Source of the DNA: Bacteroidia bacterium
GTDB taxonomy: Bacteria; Bacteroidota; Bacteroidia; Chitinophagales; UBA2359
NCBI GenBank assembly: GCA_030427245.1
Contig: JAUHXA010000019.1
Span: 36,566 to 100,565 of the forward strand
Direction of reading: 5' to 3'
DNA: 64,000 bases
Part shown: piece by piece, positions 1 to 15,000 of the stretch
Layout of the letters: every line of letters begins with the position of its first letter
Position numbering within the stretch: the stretch's first letter is position 1
Translations under genes and position numbers: made by a program
The notes under the pieces: generated by a model
Told to the model about the DNA's origin: nothing
What the model saw: the letters and a program-made list of their open reading frames with translations, nothing else
The model's database searches: none

Positions 1-3000
1 TCACGCCGTCGGGTAGTTGGTCTTCAATGGCTACGTTGGTTGCCGTTGAAGGTCCATCGTTGGTGACTGTAACTGTATAGGTTACATTGTCGCCCAAGTT
101 TACGATTTGCTCACTCACGTTTTTGGTCAATTTCAAATCCGCAACGCCCGTAGATTCAATATCAACTGATTCTTGGTCGTCTTCGTCTTCTACGTTGTTG
201 TTTGGAGTGGAATCATCGTCTTGTTCGTTGGCGGCTGAAACCTGTGCGGTGTTGGTAATCGTGCCTTCGCCCGCTACGGTGACGGTTATCGTCAATGTTT
301 CGCTGCTGCCCGCTTCAACTTCGCCCACATTCCAAATCCCTGAACCTGCCGAGTAGGTCCCTGCTGTTGCAGAATAAGCGACATAAGAAACACCGCCTGG
401 AAGGGCATCCGCTACTTCTACGCCTGTTGCATCAGAAGGTCCGATGTTGGTCAAGTCAATGGTATAATTGATGACATCACCTACGCTGACTTCTGTTTGA
501 CTGACGGCTTTGGTCAATTCCAAATCAATCAATGCTCCGCCTACGCTGACGCTGTCTTGGTCGTCTTCGGTTGGGTCGTCGTTGTTTGGAGTTGAATCTG
601 GGTCGTCTTGGTCGCTTGCGGTGACTTCTGCGGAGTTGGTAATCGTGCCTGCCGATGTTACGGTGGCTTCAATTTCCAATGTGGCAGTTGCTCCTGCATT
701 CAATAAGCCTACATTCCATATTCCTGTTGCATCGTTGTACGTTCCTTGATTGCCGCTGCTTGTCACAAAGTCTAAGCCTTCTGGCAATTGGTCGGTCACT
801 TGTACACCCGTTGCAGGCAATGGTCCATCGTTGGTCAATGTCAAAGTAAAGGTGACGTTTTCGCCCACGTTCACATCGCCGTTGTCGACTGTTTTGTCCA
901 ATTTCAAGTCGGCTACACCTGTTGTGGTGATTTCAACTTCGTCTTGGTCGTCTTCGGTTGGGTCGTTGTTGTTTGGCGTAGAATCGGAGTCGGGTTGGTC
1001 GGCTGCCGCAACTTGCGCTACGTTCAAGATTTGCCCTTCGCCTGTCACTTCGACTGTGATTTCCAAAGTTGCGAATTGACCTACTGCCAAGTCTCCAATT
1101 GTCCAATTTCCTGAACCCACAGCGTAAGTACCTTTGGTTGCAGCCGCATCTACGAAGGCTAATCCGCCTGGGAGTTGGTCGGCTACCACAACGCCTGTTG
1201 CATCGGAAGGTCCGTCGTTGGTAATGGTAATCGTGTAGTTGATTTCATCGCCTGTCAATACATTTGTTTGACTGACTTCTTTCGTCAAACTCAAATCAAT
1301 AGCGTCTGCGCCAACAGTTGCGCTGTCTTGGTCGTCTTCTTCTTCAATGCCGTTGTCGGGCGTTGAATCTGGGTCGGGTTGGTCGCTTGCAGTGATTTCT
1401 GCGGTGTTGGTCACACTTTCTGTACCGTCCACAGTCACGGTGATTTCGAGGGTTTCGGTTTCGCCCACGTTCAATTCTGGTATGCTCCATTCGCCTGTCG
1501 TTTCGTCAAAATTACCTTTGCTTGGGTTGTCGCTTACGTAGGTCAAACCGTCTGGTAATTCGTCTGTCACGACTACATTGGTAGCGATTGCAGAACCGTT
1601 GTTTTCGATTGTCAAAGTGAAAGTCACTTCATCGCCTACGTTCACCACGTTTTCACTGGCTACTTTGGTCAATTCCAAATCGGCTGCTGAACCTCCAATG
1701 CTTACTTCGTCTTGGTCGTCTTCGCTTGGGAAGTCGTTGTTTGGTGTAGAATCCACATCGGGTTGGTCGGCTGCTGTAACTTCTGCGCTATTGGTCACTT
1801 CGCCTTGAATTTCTACGGTTGCAGTGATGTTCAAGGTGACGCTTGCATTTGCAGCCAAATCTCCAACTGTCCAAATTCCTGAAGTCGCATCGTAGTCGCC
1901 ATTGCTGTCGTCAATCACATATTCCAAACCAACTGGCAATTTGTCTTTTACTTCAACGCCTGTCGCATCAGATGGTCCTTTGTTTTCAAGGGTCAAAGTG
2001 AAGGTGACGGGTTCGCCCAATCCTACATCGCTGTCGGAAACGGCTTTGTCGAGTTCCAAGTCAATTTGAATACCTGTGATGGTTTCGCTGTCTTGGTCGT
2101 CTTCGTTGGGGTCGCCATTGTTTGGAGTAGAATTGGAGTCGGGTTGGTCGGCTGCCGATACTTGCGAAACGTTGGTGATGTCTCCCGCTTGTGTCACCTT
2201 GACGGTGATAGCTAAGGTGGCGATTCCCTGCACGTCTAAGCTACCGACTGTCCAAATTCCTGTGTTGTTGTTGTACGTTCCCGAACTTGGAGTGGCACTG
2301 ACAAACTGAACACCTGCTGGCAAGTCTTCCAATACTTTTACGCCTGTTGCTATTGAAGGACCCGCATTGGCTACTTCAATGGAGTAGGTCACGTTGTCGC
2401 CTACATTGACGGTGGATTTGTTTACATCCTTGGTCAATGAAAGGTTGATAATTGCACCTGAAACGCTTACTTCGTCTTGGTCGTCTTCGGTGATGTCGCC
2501 GTTGTCAGGAGTTGAATCTGGGTCGGGTTGGTCGCTTGCAGTGACTTCTGCCACGTTCACGATGGGTCCTGCTTCGTCCAAAGTTGCTACGATGGTCAAA
2601 GTTTCAGACTCGCCAACAGACAATTCGCCCACTGTCCAAACGCCTGTATTTTCGTTGTAAGCTCCCACGCTTGGGTCGGCACTTACAAAGGTCAAACCGT
2701 CTGGCAATTCATCGGTGACTTCTACATTGTCGGTATTTGCGCCACCATTGTTTTCGATGGTAATAATGAATGTCACTTCATCGCCCACATTGACGAAAGT
2801 GTTGTCAACTGTTTTGGTCAATTCCAAATCGGCTGCTGTTCCTCCAACAGTTACTTCGTCTTGGTCGTCTTCAAACGGCAAGTCGTTGTCAGGAGTTGAA
2901 TCAGAGTCGGGTTGGTCGGCTGCGGTGACTTCTGCGCTGTTGGTAACAGAACCTTCAATGTCTAAAGTGGTGGTGATGGTCAATGTAACGGTTTCGTTTG

Positions 3001-6000
3001 CCGCAACATTACCCACTGTCCATAGACCATTTGCATACGAACCATCTCCACTTGAACCTTCAAGAGTCAAACCTGCTGGCAATTCATCGGTGACGATTAC
3101 GCCTGTTGCATCGGATGGTCCTTTGTTGGTCAAACTCAAAGTGAAGGTCACTTCGTCGCCAACGCCTACGGTTGTTGGTGTGGCAGTTTTGCTCAATTCC
3201 AAATCGATTTCTACACCTGTTACCTCCGCGTTGTCTTGGTCGTCTTCGCTTGGGTCGTTGTTGTTTGGAGTAGAATTGGTGTCAGGTTGGTCGGCTGCTG
3301 CAACTTGTGCAATGTTGTCAATTGTACCCGCTTCCTGCACTTTTACAGTGACGGTCAAGGTGACGGTTTCATCTTTGGCGATGTTGCCGATGTTCCACTG
3401 ACCTGTGTTGTCGCTGTATGTTCCTCTACTTGGAGTGTCGCTAATGTAGCTCACACCTTCTGGCAAGTTGTCGAATACAACTACGCCTGTTGCATCGTTA
3501 GGGCCTGAATTGCTGACTTCAATAGTATAGGTGAAGTTTTCGCCTACATTGATTTCGGTTGCATCGGCTGTTTTGGTCAAAGACAAGTTGATTGCCTCAC
3601 CTGAAACCGTTGCGCTGTCTTGGTCGTCTTCGCTTTCAACATTGTTGTCAGGAGTAGAATCTGGGTCGGGTTGGTCGCTTGCAGTTACCTGTGCGGTATT
3701 TGTAAAGCTACCCGCTTCGTCCACTGTTGCAGTAAGCAACAAGGTTTCTGATTCGCCAATATACAATTCGGAAATGCTCCATTCGCCTGTTGTTTCATTG
3801 AAGTTACCGACGCTTGGCATTGCAGATACAAAGCTCAAACCATCTGGCAATTCGTCGGTCACAACTACATTGGTTGCAATAGCAGAACCGTTGTTTTCTA
3901 CCGTAATGGTGAAAGTGATTTGGTCGCCAATGTTCACGATTTGCATGTTTGCCAATTTGGTTACTTCCAAATCTGCTGCAATTCCTCCAATGGTTACTTG
4001 GTCTTGGTCGTCTTCGCTCAACACATTGTTGTTCGGTGTAGAGTCCACATCGGGTTGGTCGGCTGCGGTTACTTGCGCCACATTGGTTACTTCGCCTTCT
4101 ACATTCATGGTTACTACTATGTCCAAAGTTTTGCTGCTGTTCGCTGCCAAATCGCCTACATTCCAAATGCCTCCTGTATAGTCGCCTGTGCTGCTTTCAA
4201 ATGTTACGCCTGTCGGCAATACATCTGTCACTTGAACACCTGTTGCATCAGAAGGGCCGTTGTTGGAAATTTCCAACGTGAAGGTGACTTCATCGCCAAT
4301 GCCTACGGCTTCGGGAGCTGCGGATTTGGTCAATTCCAAGTCGATTTGAATACCTGTGATGGTGTCGCTGTCTTGGTCGTCTTCTCCTTCAATGTTGTTG
4401 TTTGGAGTAGAATTGGTGTCGGGTTGGTCGGCTTTGCTGACTTGTGCCGTATTGGTGATGTCGCCCGCCATTTCGACTTTCGCAACGATGGTTAGGGTCG
4501 CACTTAATCCGTTGTCTAAGTTTCCGATTACCCAAACATTGGTGTTGCTGCTGTATGTGCCTGTTGTTGCAGAAGCACTTACGAAGCTCACGCCTGTTGG
4601 CAATTGGTCGAATACTTCAACGCCTGTTGCATCGCTTGGACCTGTGTTGGTCACGTCAATGGTGTAGGTGAAGTTTTCGCCCACGTTGATGCTTTCCACG
4701 CTTGCTGCTTTGGTCAAGGACAAGTTGATGGATTCGCCTCCAACGGTTGCGCTGTCTTGGTCGTCCTCACTTTCTACATCGTTGTCAGGTGTAGAATCGG
4801 GGTCGGGTTGGTCGCTTGCGGTGACTTGTGCGGTATTGGTGAAAGGTCCTGTGCCTGTTACTTTTGCAGTAAGGGTCAATCTTTCGCTTTCGCCAACATG
4901 GATTTCTGGAATGGTCCAATCTCCATTTCCATCGTTGTAACTACCTTTTGTAACGGTTGCAGAAACAAATTCTAAGCCTGTTGGCAATTCGTCGGCTACG
5001 GTTACATTGGTTGCTTTTGCTCCACCATTGTTTTGTACTTCAATGGTAAAGACTACGTTTTCGCCTACATTGACAATCGTTGTATTGACTTCTTTGACGA
5101 CTTCCAAATCGGCTGCAATTCCGCCAATGGTGATTTCGTCTTGGTCGTCCTCAAACGGTATGTCGTTGTCGGGTGTAGAATCGAAGTCTGGCTGGTCGGC
5201 TGCGGTGACTTCTGCGGAGTTGGTTACTTCATTTTCTGTCGTTACGGTCACTTCAATGTTCAAAGTTGCCGTTTCGCCTGCTGCCAAATCTCCAACTGTC
5301 CAAATATCTCCTACATAGTTGCCATCGCCTGTTGCCTCCACAAAAGTCAAACCTGCGGGCAATTGGTCGGTGACTTCAATGCCTGTCGCATCGGAAGGTC
5401 CTTTGTTGATAAGAGTCAAAGTGTAGGTCACGTTTTCGTTTACATTGACTTCGGTGTTGTCCACTGTTTTGGATAATTCCAAATCAATTTGTTCACCTGC
5501 TACTTCAACACTGTCTTCATCGTCTTCACTTTGGTCGCCATCGTCATTATTAGGCGTTGAATCCGCATCGGGTTCGTTTGCCGACAAGACTTGAGCAACA
5601 TTCTTGATGGTCGTTGCTTCTACAATTTCGACTATGATTTCCAAAGTAGCTGTTCCGCCATTGACCAAGTTTCCAATGTTCCAAATACCTGTTCCTTCTG
5701 CGTAGCTGCCTGTCGTTGCAGTTGAAGAAATGTAAGACACTTCGCCTGGCAATTGGTCGAATACTTGAACGCCTGTTGCATCGGAAGGTCCTTTGTTTTC
5801 CAACTCGATGGTGAAGGTGAACTGTTCGCCAATGTTCAAAGAAGTAGCGTCTGCGGTTTTGGTCAATTCCAAATCAATTTGTTTTGGTGTTACCGTTGCG
5901 CTGTCTTGGTCGTCTTCGTCAGGGTCGCCATTGTCGACTTCTGAATCTGGGTCGAATTGGTCACTTGCGGTGACTTCTGCAATGTTCTCAATTTCGCCTA

Positions 6001-9000
6001 CAATGTTGGCAACTACGTCCAAAGTTAAGGTTGCTGTTACGCCTGAAGCCAATGTTCCTACTTCCCAAACACTTCCATTGAAGTCGCCTTGCGAAGCGGA
6101 GAAGTTACCTAAGCCTATGCTGTTTGGCAAGTTGTCGGTGACTTCTACATTGGTGGCAGCAGAAGGGCCTTTATTGACGAGTGTAATGGTGTATTGGAAT
6201 ACTTCGCCAACGCCTGGATTGGAGTTGCTGGCTACTTTGGTCAATTCCAAATCGGCTACACCTGTTGCAGTTACTATGGCATCGTCTTGGTCGTCTTCGC
6301 TTGCATTACCGTTGTTTGGTGTAGAATCCACATCAGGTTCGTTTGCAGCGGAAACTTGTGCAATGTTGGTAAACTCACCTGTGGTTGTTGCTTTTGCAGT
6401 GATGCTCAAAGTCACACTTTGCTGAACTTCCAATTTGCCAATTGTCCAAGTGTTGCCACTGTTGCTGAATGTTCCCGAACTTGGATTGTTGGAAACGTAC
6501 TGCAAACCGTTTGGCAAGGCATCGAATACGGCTACACCTGTTGCAGCGTCTGGTCCATCATTGGTAACGGTAATTGTAAAATCGAATTCTTCACCGACTA
6601 AGACGGTTTCTTTGCTTACGTCTTTGTTCAAAGTGAGGTCAATTTGTGTACCTCCAACTGTTGCGTCGTCTTGGTCGTCTTCGCCTAACTCGTCATTCGC
6701 TGGTTCAGAATCGGGGTCTTCTTGACCTGCTGCGGCAACCTGCGCTACGTTGGTATAAGGACCAACGCCTGTCACAGTTGCTACAATTTCTAAAGTCTCG
6801 ACTTCTCCGACATCCAAATCGTCACCGATAATCCAACGTCCTGTATCATCATTGTATGTACCAATTGAAGGGGTGGCACTTACAAAAGTCAAACCTGTTG
6901 GTAGTTGGTCTTCTACTTCAACACCTGTTGCAATGGCAGAACCTTGGTTCTCCAATGTGATGGTGAAAGTAACTTGTTCGCCAATATTCACTTTCGTCTT
7001 ATCTACATCTTTGCTCAATTCCAAATCTGCTGCTTCTCCTCCAATGGTCACTTCGTCTTGGTCATCTTCAGAAGCGATGTTGTTGTTTGGAGTAGAATCC
7101 ACATCTGGTTCGTTGGCATTGCGTACTTGTGCAACATTGGTGATTTCCCCTTCTGCTACTACGGTTGCCACGATTTCCAAACTTACTTGTCCGTTGGCAG
7201 CGATGTCACCTATTGTCCATTCGCCTGTTGCATCATTGTAGCTTCCATTGGAGGAAACGAAATCTAAACCTGCTGGCAAGATGTCCGTCACTGATACATT
7301 TGTTGCGTCAGATGGCCCCCTGTTGTTCACTGTAATGGTGAAGATTACATCATCATTCAAGGAAACGATTGTTTGACTGGCAGTTTTGTTCAATTCAAGG
7401 TCGATTTGCTCGCCTGTGAAGGTGGCATTGTCTTCATCGTCTTCGCTTTGGTCGCCATCATCGTTTGCAGGAGTTGAATCAATATCTGGTTGGTCGGCTG
7501 CGCTGACTTGTGCGATGTTTTCGATTTCACCTGCTTGCTCGACTTTCACAACGATGGTCAATGTGACGGAGCTTCCTGAATTGAGGTTGCCTACGTTCCA
7601 TTGTCCTGTTTGTGCGCTGTAAGTTCCTGTGGTTGGGAAGGCATTGACGAAGCTCACGCCTGTTGGTAATTCGTCGAATACTTTCACTCCTGTTGCATGA
7701 CTTGGTCCTTTGTTGGTCAAGTCGATGGTGTAAACCACTTGGTCGCCTACGTTTGCAGAAGTTTTGTTCACGTCTTTGGTCAATTCCAAATCAATTTCTT
7801 TGCCGATGACGCTGACACTGCTTTGGTCGTCTTCGTTTTCTACATCGTTGTCGGGTGTAGAATCGGGGTCAGTTTGGTCAGAGGTCAATACTTCGGCTGT
7901 GTTGGTAACAGAATTTGTACTGTTCACCTTCGCTTCAATCTGCAAGGTGCGAACTGCGCCTACTGGCACAACTCCAATGTTCCAAATACCCGTTCCTACG
8001 CTGTATGAACCTACACTTGGGATGGCATTGACGAAGTTTAAACCGCTTGGTAGCAAGTCGCCAACTGTCACGCCTGTTGCATCGGCTGAACCTTGGTTTT
8101 GAAGAGTCAAAGTGAAAATCACGTTCTCGCCTTTGTTTACCACTGTTTTGTTTACGGTTTTGGTCAATTCCAAATCGGCTTGGATTCCTCCAATTGTCAC
8201 TTGGTCTTGGTCATCTTCCGTTGGGATGTTGTTGTTCGGTGTAGAATCGCTGTCGGGTTGGTCGGCTGCGGTGACTTGTGCGCTGTTGGTCACTTCTTCA
8301 TCCGTTGTTACCGTTGCAGTAATGGTCAAAGTTGTGCTTGTGTTTGCGTCCAAATCGCCTACTGTCCATTGACCGTTTGCAGCATTGTAGTCTGCCGATG
8401 GGTCGGCATTTACAAAGGTCAAACCTACGGGTAATTGGTCGGTAACGACTACGCCTGTTGCATTGGAGTTGCTGTTGTTTGCCAAAGTCAAAGTGAAAGT
8501 AATGTCGTCATTGACATTGACGCTTGAAGCACTGGCGGTTTTGCTCAACTCTAAGTCGATTTGTTCACCTGTGACGGTGACAGATTCTTGGTCGTCTTCT
8601 GCTTCAATGTTGTTGTTTGGAGTAGAATCGGTGTCGGGTTCGTTTGCCGCACTTACTTGGGCGGTGTTGGTGAACTCACCTGCTGCTAAGACTTTGACGG
8701 TGATGGTCAAGGTTTCTTGAGAGTCATTATTCGGCAAATTGCCTACTGTCCAAACGCCTGTTCCTGCGCTGTATGAACCTTGGCTGGCTACGTGACTTAC
8801 ATAGGCTACGCTGCCTGGCAATTGGTCGAATACTTTTACGCCTGTTGCAGGGTTGTCGCCATCGTTGGCTACTGTGACGGTGTAGGTGAAGTTGTCGCCT
8901 ACATTTACAGAGCTTGCACTGGCGGTTTTGGTCAATGAAATATCGACTTGCTTGCCAGAAACTGTTGCGCTGCTTTCGTCGTCTTCGCTTTGGTCGCCAT

Positions 9001-12000
9001 CATCGTTGTCAGGGTCAGAATCAGGGTCGCTTTGGTCAGATGCAGTTACTTCTGCCACGTTTTTGTAAGGTCCTGTTCCTGTTACTTTTGCAGTAATCAA
9101 AAGTGTTTCGATTTCGCCTACTGCAATTTCTGGAATGCTCCAAACATTTGCAGCGTAAGCACCCGTTGAAGGAGATGCACTGACCAATGTTAAGCCTGTT
9201 GGCAATTCGTCGGTGATTTCCACATTGGTTGCTTTTGCTCCTCCATTGTTTTCTAAGGTAATTGTGAACACTACATTGTTGTTGACATTGACAACTGTTT
9301 GGTCGACTGTTTTGGAAACTTCCAAGTCGGCTTCGATGCCTCCAATGGTGATTTCGTCTTGGTCGTCTTCAAACGGTACATCGTTGTCGGGTGTAGAGTC
9401 GGAATCTGGTTGGTCGGCTGCGGTGACTTCTGCTTTGTTGGTGATTGAAGTAGCTGCCGTAACGGTCACTTCAATGTTTAAAGTTGCTGTTTCGCCATTT
9501 GCCAAATCGCCTACATTCCAAAGACCTGTTCCATCATTGTAAGAACCATCGCCTGTTGCGTCCACAAAGGTCAAACCTGTGGGCAATTGATCCGTGACTT
9601 CAATGCCTGTTGCATCGGAAGGTCCGTTGTTGATGAGTGTCAATGTGTAGATGATGTTTTCGTTTACATTGACTTCGGTTTTGTTCACTGTTTTGTCCAA
9701 TTCCAAATCAATCTCCTCACCTGCTACTTCAACGCTGTCTTCATCGTCTTCGCTTTGGTCGCCATCGTCGTTGTTTGGAGTAGAGTCCACATCTGGTTGG
9801 TCGGCTGCAATCACTTGGGCAACGTTTTTAATAGTCGTTGCTTCTACGATTTCAACGGTGATTTCCAAAGTTGCAGTGGCATCTTTGGCTAATGTTCCGA
9901 TGTTCCAAATACTTGAATTGACACTGAAACTCCCTGTTGTTTGGGTATGGCTGATGTAGTTTACTTCACCTGGTAGTTGGTCAATCAATTCTACGCCTGT
10001 TGCCGTTGAAGGTCCTGCGTTGGTGACTTCAATGGTGAAGGTGAATTGGTCGCCTACATTGAGGGAAGTGGCATCAGATGTTTTCTCAACCGACAAATCA
10101 ATTTGTTCGCCTGTGATGGTTACATCGTCTTGGTCGTCCTCAAAAGGTTCGTCATTGTTAGGAGTTGAATCTGGGTCAGTTTGGTCAGAAGCGGTGACTT
10201 GGGCAGAGTTGGCGATTGCTCCTGCGGCATCTACCCTTGCGGTGATGTCTAAGGTGGCAGTTGCGCCAGATGCCAAGTTTCCAACTTCCCAAAGACCTGT
10301 TACGCCATCGTAACTTCCTTGTGAACTGTTGGCAAACAAGAAGAATAAGTCGCTGTCCAACAAGTCCACAACTCTAACGCCTGTGGCATTGGAGGGTCCG
10401 CTGTTGGTCAATGTCAAAGTGTAGGTGATGTTTTCTCCAACGCCTACTACACTACTGGAAGCGGTTTTGGAGAGTGCCAAATCTGCTACCCCTTCTACGG
10501 TGACGCTTGCATTGTCTTCGTCGTCTTCGCTTTGGTCGCCGTTGTCGTTGTTTGGAGCTGAATCCACATCAGGTTCGTTTGCCGCAGAAACTTGGGCTAC
10601 GTTTGTGAAAGAACCTGCAACGGTTGCTCTTGCTACGATTTGTAGAGTGACGCTTTCGTTTGTGCCTAAGCCGCCAACTGTCCATGTATTGCTTGCAGCA
10701 CTGTATGTACCTGAGCTTGGATTGTTGGAAACGTATTGTAAGCCTGTTGGCAAGGCATCGAATACGGCTACGCCTGTTGCAGCATCTGCTCCTTTATTTT
10801 CTAAAGTCAAAGTAAAGGTGAATGCTTCGCCTACTAAGGCAGTTGTTTTGTCCACTTCTTTCGCCAATTCGAGGTCAATCTGCGTGCCTGAAACGGTGGC
10901 TTCGTCTTGGTCGTCTTCACTTGGGTCGTCGTTGTCGGGTGTAGAATCGGGGTCGGGTTGGTCGCTTGCTATAACTTGTGCAACGTTGGTGTAAGGACCT
11001 ACGCCTGTGACTTCGGCTACGATGGTCAGGGTTTCACTTTCGCCTACTGCCAAGTTGGATACTGCCCAAATTCCTGTTGCAGTCGTGTAAGTTCCTTTTG
11101 AAGCATCGCTGGAAACGAGGGTCAAACCTGTTGGCAGTTGGTCTTCAATTTGAATACCTGTTGCGGCTGCGCTTCCGTTGTTTTCCAAAGTAACGGTGAA
11201 AGTCACTTGGTCGCCAATGTTCACTTTTGAAGGAGAGGCAGTTTTGTTTACTTCCAAATCTGCTGCAATTCCTCCCACACTGATTTCGTCTTGGTCGTCT
11301 TCCGTTGGAACGCTGTTGTTTGGTGTAGAATCCACATCGGGTTGGTCGGCTGCGGTTACTTGTGCTACATTGGTGACAGTGGATTCGGTGGTCACCGTTG
11401 CAGTGATTTCCAATGTTGTCGTTCCGTTTGCAGCCAAACTGCCTACTGTCCAAATTCCGCTACCTGAATTGTAGTCCGTTGAAGGATTCGCACTTACGAA
11501 AGTCAAACCTGCTGGCAATTGGTCTTTGACGCTTACGCCTGTTGCATCGGATGGTCCGTTGTTTTCAAGTGTCAAGGTAAATACCACATCGTCATTCAAG
11601 GCAACTTGTGTGTTGTTGGCAGACTTGGTAAGTTCGAGGTCGATTTGCTCGCCGGTGAAGGTGGCATTGTCTTCGTCGTCTTCACTTTGGTCGCCATCAT
11701 CGTTTGCAGGAGTTGAATCTATATCGGGTTGGTCGGCTGCGCTGACTTGTGCCACGTTTTCGATTTCGCCCGCTTGCTTGACTTTCACTACGATGGTCAA
11801 AGTTTCAGAACTTCCGTTTGCCAAATTGCCTACGTTCCATTGTCCTGTTTGTGCGCTGTATGTTCCCGTTGAAGGAGATGCACTTACAAAACTCACGCCT
11901 GTTGGCAATTCGTCAAATACTTGTACACCTGTTGCATTGGAAGGTCCTTTGTTGGTCAAATCAAGCGTGTAAACTACCTGGTCGCCTACGTTTGCAGAAG

Positions 12001-15000
12001 CGGTATTGACGGCTTTGGTCAATTCCAAATCAATTTGTTTGCCGCTTACTTCTACTTCGTCTTGGTCGTCTTCGTCTGGCTCATCGTTGTTAGGTGTAGA
12101 ATCTGGGTCGGGTTGGTCGCTTGCGGTGACTTCTGCAACGTTGGTGTAAGGTCCAACGCCTGTGACGGTGGCGATTACCTCCAATGTTTCGACTTGTCCT
12201 ACGCCCAAATCGCCTACTGCCCAAACGCCTGTGCCACTGTTGTAGGTTCCTTGTGAAACGCTTGCATTGGCAAGGGTCAAACCTGCGGGCAATTGGTCGG
12301 TGATTTCCACGCCTGTTGCCGTAGCACTGCCGTTGTTTTCGACTGTGACGGTGAAGGTGATTTGGTCGCCTACATTGACCGATGTTGCATCGGCTGTTTT
12401 GCTTACTTCCAAATCTGCTTCAATTCCTCCAATGGTGACTTGGTCTTGGTCGTCTTCGTCGGAGTCGTTGTTGTTTGGAGTAGAATCCACATCGGGTTCG
12501 TTGGCTGCGCTTACTTGTGCAACATTGGTGATTTCGCCATCTTCTAAGACGGTTGCGGTAATCGTCAATGTTTGGAAAGTGTTGGCGGCAATGTTGCCTA
12601 CTGTCCAAATTCCTGTTCCGTCTGAGTATGTTCCTTGCGTTTCCGTTGCAGATACAAAGTCCAAGCTGCTTGGCAATAAGTCCTTCAATGCTACGCCTGT
12701 TGCATCGGATGGTCCTTCATTGCTGACGGTGATGGTGAAAGTGACATCTTCATTGACGTTTACATCAGATGCACTGGCAGTTTTGTTTACTTCTAAATCT
12801 ATTTGAACGCCCGTAACTGGGGCATCGTCTTGGTCGTCTTCCGCCAAAATATTGTTGTTTGGCGTAGAATCATCGTCTGGTTGGTCGGCTGCCGAAACTT
12901 GGGCTACGTTGTTGAAGTTGCCCGCTTCTTCTACTTTGACTACGATGGTCAATGTTTTGGTTTCGCCATTTCCAACATTTCCTACATTCCAAATTCCTGA
13001 ACCTGCGCTGTATGTTCCCGTTGAAGGGCTTGCAGAAACGAAACTCACATTGCTTGGGAGTTGGTCGAATACTTGCACGCCTGTTGCATTGGATGGTCCA
13101 ATGTTGGTGAGGTCAATGGTGTAGGTGAAGTTGTCGCCCACGTTTACGGATGCTGCGCTTGCTGATTTGTCAATACTTAGGTCAATCAACTCGGCGGTTA
13201 CATCTGTATCGTCTTGGTCGTCTTCGTCTGGATCGTCGTTATCGGGTGTAGAATCGGGGTCGTCGTTGTCGCTTTCGGTGACTTCTGCGCTGTTGTTGAT
13301 GTCACCTGCGCTTGTTGCTTCTACTTCAATGTCCAAAGTTGCTGTCAAACCGTTTGCCAAACTTCCGACTGTCCATTCTCCTGTTCCATCGTCAAAATTG
13401 CCTTGACTTGCAGAAGCCCCTACAAAGGTCACACCTGCTGGCAAATTGTCGGTTACGACTACGCCTGTTGCAGTGTTAGGGCCGTTGTTGGTCAAAGTCA
13501 ACATATATGTGAAGTTGTCGCCTACGCCTACAATGTTGGTGCTGGCTTCTTTGGTCAATTCCAAATCAGATACGCCATTGCCTTGAACGTCTGCGTCGTC
13601 TTGGTCGTCTTCACTTGGGTCGCTGTTGTTCGGGGTAGAGTCGGGGTCGGGTTGGTCGGCTGCCGAAACTTGGGCTACGTTGTTGAAGTTGCCTGTTCCG
13701 ATGATTTGTACGGTAATCACCAAATCCAACGTTGTGCCACTTGGAATGTTGCCTACTTGCCACAAACCTGTTAGGTGGTTGTACGTTCCTTGCTCTGGTA
13801 CATTGCTGATGTGCTGTACTTGGGCAGGAAGGATGTCCAAGATTTCTACGCCTGTTGCCGTAGAGGGTCCATCGTTGGTGACTTCAATGGTGTAGGTGAA
13901 TTGGTCGCCTACGTTGGCTTCGCTTGTGCTTGCCGATTTGGTCAAAGAAAGGTCGGCTTGTTCACTTCCAAAGCTCACATCATCTTGGTCGTCTTCGTCT
14001 GGGTCGTTGTTGTCAGGCGTTGAATCGGGGTCGTCTTGGTCGCTTGCAGTGACTTCTGCTGTATTGGAGAAAGTACCTGCTGCATCAATTTTTGCAGTGA
14101 TTTCCAATGTTCGGGTGATTCCTGCGCCAATTGTTCCTACTGTCCAAACATCGGTGTTCTCATCGTAAGTGCCTTGTGTGGCATTGGAGGAAACGAAGCT
14201 CAAACCTGTTGGCAATTCGTCGGTGACTTCTACATTGGTTGCAGCAGAAGGTCCCTGATTGGTTAGCGTTATGGTGAAAGTCACATTGTCGTTTACATTT
14301 ACCAAAGTCTGGTCTATGTCTTTCAACAATTCCAAATCTGCTAAACCGCCCGAAGTCAATAATACTTCGTCTTGGTCGTCTTCCGTTGGAACGCTGTTGT
14401 TTGGAGTAGAGTCAATGTCGGGTTGGTCGGCTGCGCTGACTTGTGCGACATTGAGGATGTCTCCTGGTGTGTTTGGATTGACGGTAATGGTCAATATTGC
14501 AGTGGCATCTTTTGCCAAATTGCCGACAAACCATTCGCCTGTCAAGTGATTGTAAGTTCCTGTTGAAGGACTGCTGCTGACGAAATCAACTTGTGTTGGC
14601 AATACATCCAATACTTTGATTCCCGTTCCGTTGGAAGGTCCTTTGTTTTCAAGGGTCACGGTGTAGGTAAATTCTGTGCCTACTACTGGAGTCGTTGTAT
14701 TGGCTTCTTTCGCCAACTCCAAGTCGATTTGCTTGCCTGAAACGGTGGCATCGTCTTGGTCGTCTTCGCCTTCTTCTCCATTGTTGGGGGTAGAATCGGG
14801 GTCGGGTTGGTCGGCTGCGGTGACTTCTGCAATGTTGGTGTAAGGTCCAACACCTGTAACGGTTGCTTCAATCGTTAGGGTTTCGCTTTCGCCAACGGCT
14901 AAGTTGGGTACTGACCAAATTCCTGTTGCGGTGGTGTAAGTTCCTGCTGTAACATTGTCGGAAACGAGGGTCAAACCTGCGGGCAGTTGGTCGGTGACTT